In this document: piece by piece, positions 34,273 to 43,168 of the stretch
Numbering within the stretch: the stretch's first letter is position 1
How the letters are laid out: the number at the start of each line of letters is the position of its first letter
NCBI RefSeq assembly: GCF_000430525.1
Contig: NZ_KE387156.1
Location: 1-64,000 of the forward strand
DNA: 64,000 bases
From: Prevotella corporis DSM 18810 = JCM 8529
GTDB taxonomy: Bacteria; Bacteroidota; Bacteroidia; Bacteroidales; Bacteroidaceae
Reading direction: 5' to 3'
The notes under the pieces: generated by a model
Seen by the model: the letters and a program-made list of their open reading frames with translations, nothing else
What the model was told of the DNA's origin: nothing
Database searches by the model: none
Translations under genes and position numbers: made by a program

Positions 34273-35616
34273 CTATTTCTTATTGTCGTCTCCCTTCATA
34301 GCCTTGAGGAAACCTGATGCGGAGCTTTGATTCTCACCTAATTTCTCGGCTTTTTTCAGCGCTTCGTCATACTGTGCTGGAGTTAGGGCCTTGATTTCTG
34401 CGCCATCTTGCAGACCTGATAGGCCTTTTGATACGATTTTCTCACCCAATTTCAGGCCACTGGTAACGATATAGGTCTTGCCATCGTTTTGTGGGTCAAC
34501 CATAATTTCGGAATAATGAACTTTATTATTGTTGTCAACCTTGTAAACGAAAATCTTATCTTGTACCTGTACTGTTGCCTCTTGAGGTATTAGCAGTGCT
34601 TTATTGTTATTCTTGGCAATGATAATCTGTCCGCTACCTCCACTTTTCAGCAAGTTTTCTGGGTTTGGAAAGCGCGCGATAACGCTGATAGTACCTGTCA
34701 TCGCATCAATCACGCCGCTTGTTTTCACTATTGTACCTTGATGATTGTAGATAGAACCGTCGGCAAGTCGAAGACTGACTGCAGGGAAGGTATTGATGGC
34801 ATTGGTCAATCCGTGGTTTGAGCGACTCAATGCGAGAATATCAGACTCCGTCATGGAGAAATAAATTTCCATGGTCGAGACATTGCTTACCGTAGTCACA
34901 GGCTGTGCGGAAGAGGGGCTGACGAGTGAACCTTCTTTGTAAGGAAGACTGCCTATCAGACCACTTGCTGGACTCTTTACATAGCAATAACTTAAGTTCT
35001 CTTTCGCATTGGCCAATCCTGCTTTAGCTTGTCGGACAGCCGCCTCGGCTTGCTTTACGGCTGCTTGTGCCGCAGCAATGCCACTTCGGGCTTGATTAAC
35101 CGCTGCCTGAGCAGTTTCGTAAGTGTTTTTGGCACTTTGAAGTTCATACTCGCCAATCACCTTATTATTATATAGGTTCTTACTATTATTGTAGGTCAAT
35201 TGTGCAGTTGCAGCCTGTGCGGTTGCAGAATTTAAAGCTGCTGTTGCCTGAACGATTCCAGCCTTTGCCTGACTAACACCGCTCTGTGCGGAGTTGACAG
35301 CTGCTTGAGCCTGACGAACGGCTGCCTGATAGTTAGCGTTGTCAACAACAAATAGAATCTGTCCTGCTCTGACAGCTTGCCCTTCATGCACATAAAGTTT
35401 GGTGATAAAACCACTGACTTTTGGTCTAACCTCAACATCTTGAATACCTTTGATAGAAGCTGGATAAGTGGTTTTGATTTGTGCATTCGCTGCACCAATT
35501 GTAATGACAGGATACTCGTTGCTGGTTGGTAAAGTATGACGGTCCCCGCCACCCCCGCAACTCGTAAGTACCGTTGCAGCTAATGCTATCAACACTGATA
35601 ACTTGTTTCTTTTCAT
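34273..35616 (-). CDS. RND periplasmic adaptor lipoprotein (AcrA-like)
   Basis: This 447-residue membrane-fusion protein starts at ATG 35616, giving a clean lipoprotein signal with Cys20 (VLTSC); an upstream in-frame ATG at 35655 would spoil the signal. It has the split lipoyl domain (IKGIQDVEVRPKVSGFI and YCYVKSPASGLIG) around a long Ala/Gln-rich coiled-coil hairpin of repeated AAVxQAxxG pattern, then beta-barrel and membrane-proximal domains. It is the first gene of the adaptor-pump-channel-lpxA operon. No regulator gene is adjacent. Confidence 0.93.
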   Translation of the reverse strand: MKRNKLSVLIALAATVLTSCGGGGDRHTLPTSNEYPVITIGAANAQIKTTYPASIKGIQDVEVRPKVSGFITKLYVHEGQAVRAGQILFVVDNANYQAAVRQAQAAVNSAQSGVSQAKAGIVQATAALNSATAQAATAQLTYNNSKNLYNNKVIGEYELQSAKNTYETAQAAVNQARSGIAAAQAAVKQAEAAVRQAKAGLANAKENLSYCYVKSPASGLIGSLPYKEGSLVSPSSAQPVTTVSNVSTMEIYFSMTESDILALSRSNHGLTNAINTFPAVSLRLADGSIYNHQGTIVKTSGVIDAMTGTISVIARFPNPENLLKSGGSGQIIIAKNNNKALLIPQEATVQVQDKIFVYKVDNNNKVHYSEIMVDPQNDGKTYIVTSGLKLGEKIVSKGLSGLQDGAEIKALTPAQYDEALKKAEKLGENQSSASGFLKAMKGDDNKK

Positions 35617-35740
35617 ACCTTTATAATTCATATAATTTTGTAGCTTTAATTTCAAGTTTTATTTCACAATATGGTGTCATAAGTAGCGAAATTAATGACA
35701 GAAGTTGGAAACTTTAAGTTGTTGTTGAGTTTTCGTAATG

Positions 35741-35748
35741 CAAAAGTA
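35741..35748 (-). promoter_or_regulatory. -7 element of the RND operon
   Basis: On the minus strand TACTTTTG (35748-35741) matches TAnnTTTG, about 125 nt before the adaptor ATG. The -33 region overlaps a palindrome listed separately. Confidence 0.55.
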
Positions 35749-35761
35749 CACATAATATAGA

Positions 35762-35772
35762 AGAGGTCCTCT
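35762..35772. promoter_or_regulatory. Palindrome at the RND operon -33 region
   Basis: AGAGGTCCTCT is an 11-nt palindrome (AGAGG, T, CCTCT) lying 14-24 nt upstream of the -7 box, flanked by ATATA-rich DNA on both sides. A repressor operator for efflux control is possible; no cognate regulator is encoded in the window. Confidence 0.3.
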
Positions 35773-35816
35773 ATATTTATAATACATTTAACAATAATTA
35801 TCGAAGGGAAGATATA

Positions 35817-37247
35817 TTATGATTGGGTCAATCCCATTTCTTTTGCTTTCTGTTTAAGAAGCATCATCAACGGTTCGCGCTCATTAGGAACTTGATTATC
35901 GAGAACCGCTTCTTTTAAGGCTTTTTTTAAGGAACCTACCTCTCGGCAAGGCTTGAGATTGAACATTGCCATAATCTCGTCACCATCGATACAAGGTTGT
36001 AGCAAACGTTTGTAATCCCTCTCTTTCAGGTCTTCGATTTTTTCGCGGACACTGCGGAAATTATCAAGGAAACGTTGCTTTCTGACAGCGTTCTTGCTTG
36101 TTATGTCTGCCTCGCATAGTGTCATGAGGTCGTCAACGTCATCACCCGCATCGTTAACCAAACGTCTGATGGCAGAATCGGTGACTACATCGTCTGCGAT
36201 AACTATGGGGCGCATGTGCAAATCAACCATTTTCCTGACGTATTTCATCTTGCTGTCCATCGGCAGTTTTAATCTTTTGAAAATGGTTGGAATCATCTTG
36301 GCTCCAATGATGTTGTGGTTGTGGAATGTCCATCCAGTGGCCGCGTCCCAACGCTTGCTTTTGGGCTTGCCTATATCGTGGAACAGTGCCGCCCATCGCA
36401 ACCAAAGGTTCTCGGTTTTTTTAGCAGTGTTGTCCAAGACCTCCAGTGTGTGGTAGAAATTGTTCTTATGTGATTTTCCGTTTCTGCTTTCAACTTTGTC
36501 GAGTGCTATTAGTTCGGGTAGGATAAGTTCAAGAAGACCGCAACGATACAAATCGATAAATCCTTTGCTTGGTGTGCGAGTGGCCATTATTTTGTTAAGT
36601 TCGTCAGCTATTCGCTCAGCGCTTATAATCTTTATCCTATCTGCGTTCCGTTCCAGTGCGTCGAATGTCTCGTCGTCGATGAAGAAATCCAGTTGCGTGG
36701 CAAATCTTACACATCTCATCATTCGCAAAGGGTCGTCTGAGAAAGTAATGTCTGGGTCTAATGGGGTACGGATTATCCCATCCCACAAGTCCTCAACTCC
36801 TTCAAATGGGTCAATCAATTGCCCAAAACGTTGATGATTGAGACAAACGGCCAAGGCATTGATGGTAAAATCGCGCCGATTCTGATCATCCTCCAGAGTG
36901 CCGTCTTCAACAATCGGCTTTCGGCTGTCGCGTGAGTAGCTCTCCTTACGAGCCCCGACAAATTCTATTTCGAGCCCCTTGTATTTGACTTGTGCCGTGC
37001 CGAAGTTGTGGAAAACCGATATATTGGCCTTTTGTCCGAGTTGTTTCTTGAGCTCAGAAGCAACGCGGATGCCGCTTCCCACGACAACAACATCGATATC
37101 GTTGGACGGACGCTCCAAGAACAAGTCCCTCACATATCCTCCGACAACATAACACTCAAGGTTTAAGTTGTCGGCAGTTTCTGAAATTTTATGGAAAATA
37201 TCTTTATCCAGCAGTGTTGCCAGCTCTTCGTCGGAGAGGTCTCGCAT
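35817..37247 (-). CDS. cca: CCA-adding tRNA nucleotidyltransferase with HD domain
   Basis: This enzyme builds or repairs the 3' CCA of tRNAs, needed here because the tRNA-Pro gene does not encode CCA. The product has the nucleotidyltransferase head (CYVVGGYVRDLFLERPSNDIDVVV, catalytic Asp pair), the DDQNRRDFTINALAV motif, the RNA-binding SDDPLRMMRCVRFATQL and an HD domain (AALFHDIGKPKSK). I choose ATG 37247 (476 residues) because the -7 box at 37270-37277 touches the upstream ATG at 37268; that upstream start would give 483 residues. Confidence 0.9.
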   Translation of the reverse strand: MRDLSDEELATLLDKDIFHKISETADNLNLECYVVGGYVRDLFLERPSNDIDVVVVGSGIRVASELKKQLGQKANISVFHNFGTAQVKYKGLEIEFVGARKESYSRDSRKPIVEDGTLEDDQNRRDFTINALAVCLNHQRFGQLIDPFEGVEDLWDGIIRTPLDPDITFSDDPLRMMRCVRFATQLDFFIDDETFDALERNADRIKIISAERIADELNKIMATRTPSKGFIDLYRCGLLELILPELIALDKVESRNGKSHKNNFYHTLEVLDNTAKKTENLWLRWAALFHDIGKPKSKRWDAATGWTFHNHNIIGAKMIPTIFKRLKLPMDSKMKYVRKMVDLHMRPIVIADDVVTDSAIRRLVNDAGDDVDDLMTLCEADITSKNAVRKQRFLDNFRSVREKIEDLKERDYKRLLQPCIDGDEIMAMFNLKPCREVGSLKKALKEAVLDNQVPNEREPLMMLLKQKAKEMGLTQS

Positions 37248-37269
37248 ATATTCTGTTCTTTTTGTCATG

Positions 37270-37277
37270 CAAAGGTA
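37270..37277 (-). promoter_or_regulatory. -7 element of cca
   Basis: On the minus strand TACCTTTG (37277-37270) lies directly before the ATG at 37268. The transcript should start near 37264, which favours translation from ATG 37247. Confidence 0.55.
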
Positions 37278-37869
37278 ATCAATTTTAGTAAATTATGGAA
37301 ATACTATATGCTGATTTTATTAAATTTCCGATTACAGATGCAATCACTTCACCAATGTTTTGCTTACTGCCTGTTGCTAATGCATTCCTTGCTTATTCTC
37401 AATCGGGCAGTTGAATGTCAATCATGCAAAACGAGTGTCCCATCACTGGTTGATTCATTCTTTGTGAATCGATTTATGCTGATTCTGCATTTTCGTCTTT
37501 TTCTTTTGCGAATATGTTTTAAAATAAACAAATAGTTCTTTCTTCGCATCATATTTTAAAGATGATTGCTTTGATATCTCTTTCTTTTAAATTTGGCTTT
37601 GAAAAATCGAAATTACCGCATATTGTAGGCATTCTTTCTTTATTTGAGCATTAATCTTTTGGAGGCTCACTTGTAAAATCATTGTTCACAATCTAACCTA
37701 TCCATCTTTTATTTGCTTTCATTCAATTACTCCGCCATCATCCCGTCCTTACTTTCGCTATTTTGGGCTTTTTCTAATTTCTGCTGTATTATCTCTTGGA
37801 TTCTCTTTCTGTGCGGAAGGCTGAATGGGAAATGTCAAAGAACCGAGTAGTCGTCAATCTGCTCTAACA

Positions 37870-37974
37870 TCTTTGCTCAACAACGACAATTCAAAAGCTT
37901 AAGTTTTATCGTCCCAAAGCTCATCTATTGTCGTGTCATAGGTGAGCTTTTACTTTGTGTTTTCTAATGTCTTG
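37870..37974. repeat. 22-nt phased palindromic array E (5 units)
   Basis: Cores CTCAA (37876), CTTAA (37898), CTCAT (37920), GTGAG (37942) and CTAAT (37964) are exactly 22 nt apart. Arms include CAAAAG, CCAAAG, CTATTG, TCATAG and CTTTTA. Only GTGAG fits the strict core, so this is the most decayed locus, and it is the only one lying between divergent genes. Confidence 0.65.
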
Positions 37975-38203
37975 AATACAAGTGACTTATGACGGTCGAT
38001 TTGATTGCGCGTTTTTGGACTTGCCCTTGCTGTTCTTTGATGTGATATTCCGATTGAAGCCAGTTGAAGTAACTTGCTAAGCAGCAATAGTTTCAGCTCA
38101 ATATCAGCTGAAATCCTTGTTCGCCGGACATGAAACACGATAGATTCAAAGCCGATTTCGGTTGATTGTCATTTGCTTTCTTTACATATATTTGTATTAA
38201 TGA

Positions 38204-38235
38204 TTTTGCCAGTTCGGAGTTTTTCTGTATTTTTG
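38204..38235 (+). promoter_or_regulatory. Promoter of the DUF1599-to-tpiA run
   Basis: TTTTG at 38204-38208 and TATTTTTG at 38228-38235 are separated by 19 nt. The predicted start near 38240 leaves a leader of about 16 nt before the ATG at 38256. Confidence 0.75.
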
Positions 38236-38255
38236 CATTCTAAACGGTAACAGTA

Positions 38256-38810
38256 ATGTCACAACAGGTTTCAAGAACAGAACAGGAGTTCAAAGCCACC
38301 ATGACTGAATGCAGAAAGCTCTTTGCTAAAAAGCTACACGATTATGGTGCTTCATGGCGCATTTTGCGTCCTTCATCACTTACTGATCAATTGTTTATTA
38401 AGGCAAAGCGTATCCGTTCCATAGAGATTACAGGCGAGAATCTTGTTGGAGAGGACATCCGGCCTGAGTTCATAGCATTGATTAACTATGGAATTATAGG
38501 ATTAATTCAGTTGGATCATTCTTTCGTTGACAAGGTAGATATTTTACCCGATGAGGCTTTGGCTCTCTATGACAAATATTCCAAGTCGTCGTATGAGTTG
38601 ATGCTGAAGAAGAATCACGACTACGGAGAGGCCTGGCATGATATGCGTGTCAGCAGTTACACAGACTTTATCCTTACAAAGATTGAGAGAGTGAAGGAGA
38701 TTGAGGACTTGGACGGACAGACTTTGGTGAGTGAAGGCATTGATGCCAATTATATGGATATTATCAATTATGCAGTTTTCGGAGCGATAAAATTAAATGA
38801 ACAAGCTTAA
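38256..38810 (+). CDS. DUF1599 protein with tandem repeat
   Basis: This 184-residue protein belongs to DUF1599, also described as nucleotide-modification-associated domain 1. It is an internal duplication: [20 protein letters not shown] near residue 27 matches [20 protein letters not shown] near 126, and each half continues with KxxRxxxIE and [11 protein letters not shown] or [11 protein letters not shown]. No catalytic motif is obvious. Its last 14 nt overlap the start of the next gene, indicating translational coupling with the membrane protein-tpiA reading frame. Confidence 0.85.
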   Translation: MSQQVSRTEQEFKATMTECRKLFAKKLHDYGASWRILRPSSLTDQLFIKAKRIRSIEITGENLVGEDIRPEFIALINYGIIGLIQLDHSFVDKVDILPDEALALYDKYSKSSYELMLKKNHDYGEAWHDMRVSSYTDFILTKIERVKEIEDLDGQTLVSEGIDANYMDIINYAVFGAIKLNEQA

Positions 38811-40896
38811 ATCTTATTTGGTCAATCTATGTCGGGCACTGCTCGCCATTACATTTATTTTCTCAGGATTCGTTAAATCGATAGACCCTTTGGGGACACA
38901 ATACAAGATTGGCGATTATCTTGAGGCACTTGGATTGGCTGGCCAGATACCCGACTGGATTCAACTCCTCGCGTCTGTGACGCTTTCGGGCATTGAGTTT
39001 GTTTTGGGAGTGCTCATCTTGTTGGCAATTCGTCGCAGAATGGTCAGCAAGATAACACTCGTATTCATGATATTCATGACAGGCGTTACTCTTTGGCTCA
39101 CCATCGGTAATCCAATACAGGATTGCGGCTGTTTCGGAGATGCGCTGCATCTATCTAATGCCCAGACCTTTGGTAAGAATGTGGTGCTGCTTATCGCTGC
39201 GTTCATTGTGATGCGCTGGCCACACTATCAAGTGCGCTTCATCTCAAAGACCAATCAGTGGATAGCCACCTATTTCACGATAATCTTTATATTGGTAGCC
39301 TCTGCGTTGAGCCTTTATCACCTGCCGATATTCGATTTCCGTCCCTATTTCATAGGACAGAACATCCAAAAGGGAATGGAGATGCCCCCTGGTGCGAAGG
39401 AAACACAATATAAGACCACTTTCATCTGTGTGAAAGACGGCGTGCAGAAGGAGTTTGATGAGAATAACTATCCTTATGACGATTCGACTTGGGTCTTTCA
39501 AGATACAAAACAGGAGATAATTGAGCAAGGATACGAGCCTCCCATACATGACTTCTCCATCACCGACGCAAAGACTGGTCAAGATCTCACGCAGGATATC
39601 TTGAGCAAAAAGGGATATACCTTCTTGCTTGTGTCACCACATCTGGAGATGGCAGAAGTAAAGAACTTTGGAGACATAAACAGTATCTATGATTATGCCA
39701 AAGCGAATGGTTATGGATTCTATGGCCTTACGGCAAGTACAGAACGGGGAATCAATCATTGGCGTAACGCGACTGGTGCGAAATACCCTTTCTATACTAC
39801 CGACGGGACCACACTGAAGACGATGATCAGAAGTAATCCTGGTCTGTTGCTGCTCTATAAAGGGACGATTATCAACAAGTGGGGGCACAACGACTTGCCG
39901 ACGCCAGAAGAGCTCAATGCCCCGTTGTCATTGCTGAGTATAGGGCATGAGCCAGAGAACAATACTTGGTCGAAGATACTCATGATAGTCCTTTGTTATA
40001 TTCTGCCATTAATTCTCCTTATCGTCGCAGACCGTATATGGGCTTGGACGAAGTGGGTGAAGAAGAAAGAAGAGTGGGTGAAGGAGAAAGAACAATCTAA
40101 TAAATTATATCAACTTTTAAAACATAAAAGACAAATGAGAAAGAAAATTGTAGCAGGAAACTGGAAGATGAATGAGACCTTGCAAGAAGGCGTTGCTTTG
40201 GCAAAGGAAATCAATGAGGTATTGAAGGCTGATAAACCCAATTGCGATGTGATAATCTGCACTCCATTCATCCACTTGGCAAGTGTAGCTCAGGTGTTGG
40301 ATAAGAATTTGGTAGGCTTGGGCGCAGAAAACTGTGCGGATAAGGAAAAGGGTGCCTACACCGGCGAAGTGTCAGCGGCTATGGTTAAGAGTACAGGCGC
40401 TGAGTATGTGATACTCGGTCATTCAGAGCGCCGCCAGTATTATGGTGAGACTGCAGAGATTCTGAAAGAGAAAGTCTTGCTGGCTCTTGCAAATGGCTTG
40501 AAGGTTATCTTCTGCTGCGGTGAGACACTCGAAGAGCGAGAGGCCAACAAACAGAATGAGGTAGTTAAGGCAGAACTCGTTAATTCTGTATTCAACCTCA
40601 CAGAAGACGAATGGAAGAATATCATTATTGCCTACGAACCTATCTGGGCTATCGGTACAGGCAAGACCGCAACGTCTGATCAGGCTGAGGAAATGCTTGC
40701 TTATATTCGTTCGATTATTGCTGAAAAATACGGCAAGGAGATTGCAGAGGAAACAAGTATCCTCTATGGTGGCAGCTGCAAGGCAAGCAATGCACCTGAA
40801 CTCTTCTCAAAACCAAATATCGATGGTGGCTTGATTGGCGGCGCTTCTCTGAAGGCTGCTGATTTCAAGGGTATCATTGACGCATGGAAGAAGTAA
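38797..40896 (+). CDS. DoxX/MauE-like membrane protein fused in frame to triosephosphate isomerase
   Basis: The frame runs 699 codons with no stop. Residues 1-175 hold four to five membrane spans with a MauE-like CGCFG motif (Cys110 and Cys112), as in BT_3928-family proteins. Residues 180-390 form a periplasmic thioredoxin-like domain without a CxxC. A span near 391-412 is followed by a Lys/Trp-rich linker, and a full TIM sequence starts at Met447. By the positive-inside rule the TIM part would face the cytoplasm. In relatives these are normally two genes; here the upstream stop seems lost. Both a fusion product and free TIM are possible. Confidence 0.8.
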   Translation: MNKLKSYLVNLCRALLAITFIFSGFVKSIDPLGTQYKIGDYLEALGLAGQIPDWIQLLASVTLSGIEFVLGVLILLAIRRRMVSKITLVFMIFMTGVTLWLTIGNPIQDCGCFGDALHLSNAQTFGKNVVLLIAAFIVMRWPHYQVRFISKTNQWIATYFTIIFILVASALSLYHLPIFDFRPYFIGQNIQKGMEMPPGAKETQYKTTFICVKDGVQKEFDENNYPYDDSTWVFQDTKQEIIEQGYEPPIHDFSITDAKTGQDLTQDILSKKGYTFLLVSPHLEMAEVKNFGDINSIYDYAKANGYGFYGLTASTERGINHWRNATGAKYPFYTTDGTTLKTMIRSNPGLLLLYKGTIINKWGHNDLPTPEELNAPLSLLSIGHEPENNTWSKILMIVLCYILPLILLIVADRIWAWTKWVKKKEEWVKEKEQSNKLYQLLKHKRQMRKKIVAGNWKMNETLQEGVALAKEINEVLKADKPNCDVIICTPFIHLASVAQVLDKNLVGLGAENCADKEKGAYTGEVSAAMVKSTGAEYVILGHSERRQYYGETAEILKEKVLLALANGLKVIFCCGETLEEREANKQNEVVKAELVNSVFNLTEDEWKNIIIAYEPIWAIGTGKTATSDQAEEMLAYIRSIIAEKYGKEIAEETSILYGGSCKASNAPELFSKPNIDGGLIGGASLKAADFKGIIDAWKK
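40135..40896 (+). CDS. tpiA: Triosephosphate isomerase, internal start
   Basis: TpiA interconverts dihydroxyacetone phosphate and glyceraldehyde-3-phosphate in glycolysis. From ATG 40135 the product is 253 residues, the normal length, with AGNWKMN (catalytic Lys), [11 protein letters not shown] (catalytic His), [15 protein letters not shown] (catalytic Glu) and the phosphate-binding [10 protein letters not shown] and GLIGGASL. It continues in frame from the upstream membrane protein without a stop. The A-rich 30 nt before the ATG resembles a Bacteroidetes translation start, so independent initiation is likely even if the fusion also exists. Confidence 0.88.
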   Translation: MRKKIVAGNWKMNETLQEGVALAKEINEVLKADKPNCDVIICTPFIHLASVAQVLDKNLVGLGAENCADKEKGAYTGEVSAAMVKSTGAEYVILGHSERRQYYGETAEILKEKVLLALANGLKVIFCCGETLEEREANKQNEVVKAELVNSVFNLTEDEWKNIIIAYEPIWAIGTGKTATSDQAEEMLAYIRSIIAEKYGKEIAEETSILYGGSCKASNAPELFSKPNIDGGLIGGASLKAADFKGIIDAWKK

Positions 40897-40963
40897 TCAT
40901 CCCCATATAAATAATCCAGCGATAGACATTTGTTTGTTGCTGGATTATCCAAAAATTAATCAA

Positions 40964-41722
40964 ATGAAGAAATTCCTGACCACTTTAGTCATTGTACTTT
41001 TAGGCACACTTGCAGCATCCGCTCAAGGCACTGTAACTGTCACTCAGAGTGCTGAAATTGATGCGTTGGTAAACGGTAACAAAAAAGCAAAGACTAAAGC
41101 TGAACTGAAAGCAGAGAAAAAGGCAGCCAAGATGGCTGCCAAGGAGCATCGACGCAATGGAAATCTGATTAAACCCAGTGCCAACGTGACGAAAACACAG
41201 GCTCCTATTCCTCCAACCAGACAGGAAACGAAAGTCGCTCCAGTCCCAAGGCCTATTGAACCACGGGTGGCGACACCGTCACAAGGTTCTACTGGCTCAC
41301 AATATTCGCCTACTTACAGAACGAAACTTGTGCGCAAGAAGGTAAAAAAGTCAACTGTTGACCCCGTTGACGGAGCTGTTGTGACTAATACCGTAACGAA
41401 GCGCATCATTCGCGGAGCAAAGAAAATGAGAGGTTTCAGGGTTTTGGCTTACTCTGGTGGAAATACGCGTGTGGCTCGCCAAGAAGCCGAGCGACTTGGA
41501 CAAAAGGCCAAGGCTCTTTTCCCAACTGAACCAATCTACGTACATTTCTATTCGCCAAGATGGATGTGCCAAATAGGCAATTTTACCAGCTACAACAAGG
41601 CGCGAAACGTGATGCGCAAACTCCGAAAGGAGGGCTTTTCCAATGCGAATGTTATCCGAACGATGATAACAGTTCAGACAACAAAGTTCGTCGATGAAGA
41701 ATTGCCAACAATGGATGAATAA
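40964..41722 (+). CDS. Exported SPOR-domain protein
   Basis: This 252-residue protein starts at ATG 40964 with a clear signal peptide (MKKFLTTLVIVLLGTLAASA). A Lys/Ala-rich helix (residues 40-65) and a Pro/Arg-rich linker precede the SPOR domain (about 155-240; FRVLAYSGGNTRVARQEAE, CQIGNFTSYNKARNVMRKL). SPOR domains bind denuded peptidoglycan glycans, typically at division sites. It lies 67 nt after tpiA and 49 nt before folE. Confidence 0.87.
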   Translation: MKKFLTTLVIVLLGTLAASAQGTVTVTQSAEIDALVNGNKKAKTKAELKAEKKAAKMAAKEHRRNGNLIKPSANVTKTQAPIPPTRQETKVAPVPRPIEPRVATPSQGSTGSQYSPTYRTKLVRKKVKKSTVDPVDGAVVTNTVTKRIIRGAKKMRGFRVLAYSGGNTRVARQEAERLGQKAKALFPTEPIYVHFYSPRWMCQIGNFTSYNKARNVMRKLRKEGFSNANVIRTMITVQTTKFVDEELPTMDE

Positions 41723-41771
41723 AATTTAAAACAATATAAATGCAATTCAATTCAATAGCATAAATCATACT

Positions 41772-42365
41772 ATGAATCCAGAAACAGCTTTCCGCGAAGG
41801 TCTTGATGATTTAGCGGCCCATTACAGAGAAGTGCTCAACTTGTTGGGCGAAGACCCCGACAGAGAGGGTTTGGAAAAGACACCTATGCGTGTTGCCAAG
41901 GCGATGCAGATACTGACCCGTGGCTACACGCAAGACCCACGCAAGGTTCTGACCGATGCGCTTTTCGAAGAAAAATACAATCAGATGGTCATTGTCAAGG
42001 ACATTGATTTCTTCTCAATGTGCGAACATCATATGCTCCCGTTCTATGGTAAGGTCCATGTAGGATATATTCCTGATGGGCACATTACCGGTCTAAGCAA
42101 GGTCGCTCGTGTAATAGACATCTTCAGTCATAGACTTCAGGTACAGGAACGACTTACAGAACAGATCAAGGACTGCATCCAAGACACTTTGCAGCCTTTG
42201 GGAACAATGGTCATTATCGAAGCGAAGCACATGTGTATGCAGATGCGTGGTGTGGAGAAGCAGAACTCTATCACGACCACCAGTGCGTTCAGCGGAGCTT
42301 TCAATCAGGCAAAGACTCGTGAGGAGTTCATGAAACTGCTCCGAAGCGAGTCGCAGCGAATATAG
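41772..42365 (+). CDS. folE: GTP cyclohydrolase I
   Basis: FolE converts GTP to 7,8-dihydroneopterin triphosphate, the first step of folate synthesis. The 197-residue protein shows [16 protein letters not shown], the zinc-site [38 protein letters not shown] and [12 protein letters not shown] with the second zinc Cys. It is a type IA enzyme. folK and folB lie elsewhere in this window in separate operons. Confidence 0.96.
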   Translation: MNPETAFREGLDDLAAHYREVLNLLGEDPDREGLEKTPMRVAKAMQILTRGYTQDPRKVLTDALFEEKYNQMVIVKDIDFFSMCEHHMLPFYGKVHVGYIPDGHITGLSKVARVIDIFSHRLQVQERLTEQIKDCIQDTLQPLGTMVIIEAKHMCMQMRGVEKQNSITTTSAFSGAFNQAKTREEFMKLLRSESQRI

Positions 42366-42410
42366 AGTATCAACACATAATAGTATCATACCCTTTAAAT
42401 TATTTGACGA

Positions 42411-43163
42411 ATGAAGTTTATATCTTGGAACGTTAACGGACTTCGGGCTTGCGTAGGCAAAGGATTCTGTGAAATTTTTGAAAGTATGAATGCCGATTTC
42501 TTCTGCTTACAGGAGACAAAAATGCAGGAAGGACAGTTGGACATTAGTTTCCCAGGCTACGAGTCATACTGGAATTATGCCGATAAGAAAGGTTATTCAG
42601 GCACAGCGGTATTCACCAAGCATAAACCGCTGAGCGTTACTTACGGATTGGGTATCGATGAGCACGACCATGAAGGCCGTGTGATAACGCTTGAAATGGA
42701 AAGCTTCTATCTTGTGACTGTCTATACACCCAATTCGCAGGACGGATTGCGTCGTTTGGATTATCGGATGAGATGGGAAGATGACTTTCAAGCCCACCTT
42801 CACAAACTTGACGAGAGCAAGCCCGTTATCGTTTGCGGCGACTTGAACGTAGCTCATCAGGAGATAGACCTCAAGAATCCAAAGACAAACCGTAAGAATG
42901 CCGGTTTCACCGACGAGGAAAGAGCCAAGATGACACAGCTTCTGGAAAATGGATTCATGGATAGTTTCCGCACGCTTTATCCCGAACAGATAACTTACTC
43001 TTGGTGGTCGTACCGCTTCAGGGCAAGAGAGAAAAATGCCGGATGGCGTATCGACTATTTTCTGCTCTCCAACCGCTTGCGCGACCAGCTCTCTAACGCA
43101 AAGATTCACACAGAAATCTACGGCAGCGACCATTGTCCGGTAGAAGTTGATGTGAACATCTAA
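42411..43163 (+). CDS. xth: Exodeoxyribonuclease III
   Basis: This 250-residue enzyme is the Mg-dependent AP endonuclease / 3'-5' exonuclease of base-excision repair. Motifs: SWNVNGLRA at the start, LQETKMQ (metal Glu), VYTPNSQDGL, CGDLNVAH, WWSYRFRAREKNAGWRIDYF and the catalytic SDHCPVEVD. The length matches short bacterial ExoA/XthA forms. It follows folE by 45 nt. Confidence 0.96.
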   Translation: MKFISWNVNGLRACVGKGFCEIFESMNADFFCLQETKMQEGQLDISFPGYESYWNYADKKGYSGTAVFTKHKPLSVTYGLGIDEHDHEGRVITLEMESFYLVTVYTPNSQDGLRRLDYRMRWEDDFQAHLHKLDESKPVIVCGDLNVAHQEIDLKNPKTNRKNAGFTDEERAKMTQLLENGFMDSFRTLYPEQITYSWWSYRFRAREKNAGWRIDYFLLSNRLRDQLSNAKIHTEIYGSDHCPVEVDVNI

Positions 43164-43168
43164 ATCCT

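Larger units (their letters stand above)
37248..38255. other. 1-kb divergent intergenic region
   Basis: This gap separates cca (minus) from the DUF1599 gene (plus). It holds the cca -7 box near its left edge, array E at 37870-37974 and the DUF1599 promoter at its right edge. The 600 bp at 37280-37865 is T/C-rich with no ORF I would support and no RNA fold I recognise. It is the largest non-coding block of the window. Confidence 0.7.

Noticed and set aside
37191..37535. 114-codon plus-strand ORF in the cca upstream region
   Set aside because: It begins inside cca antisense, is T-rich with Leu/Phe bias from base composition and has no recognisable domain.
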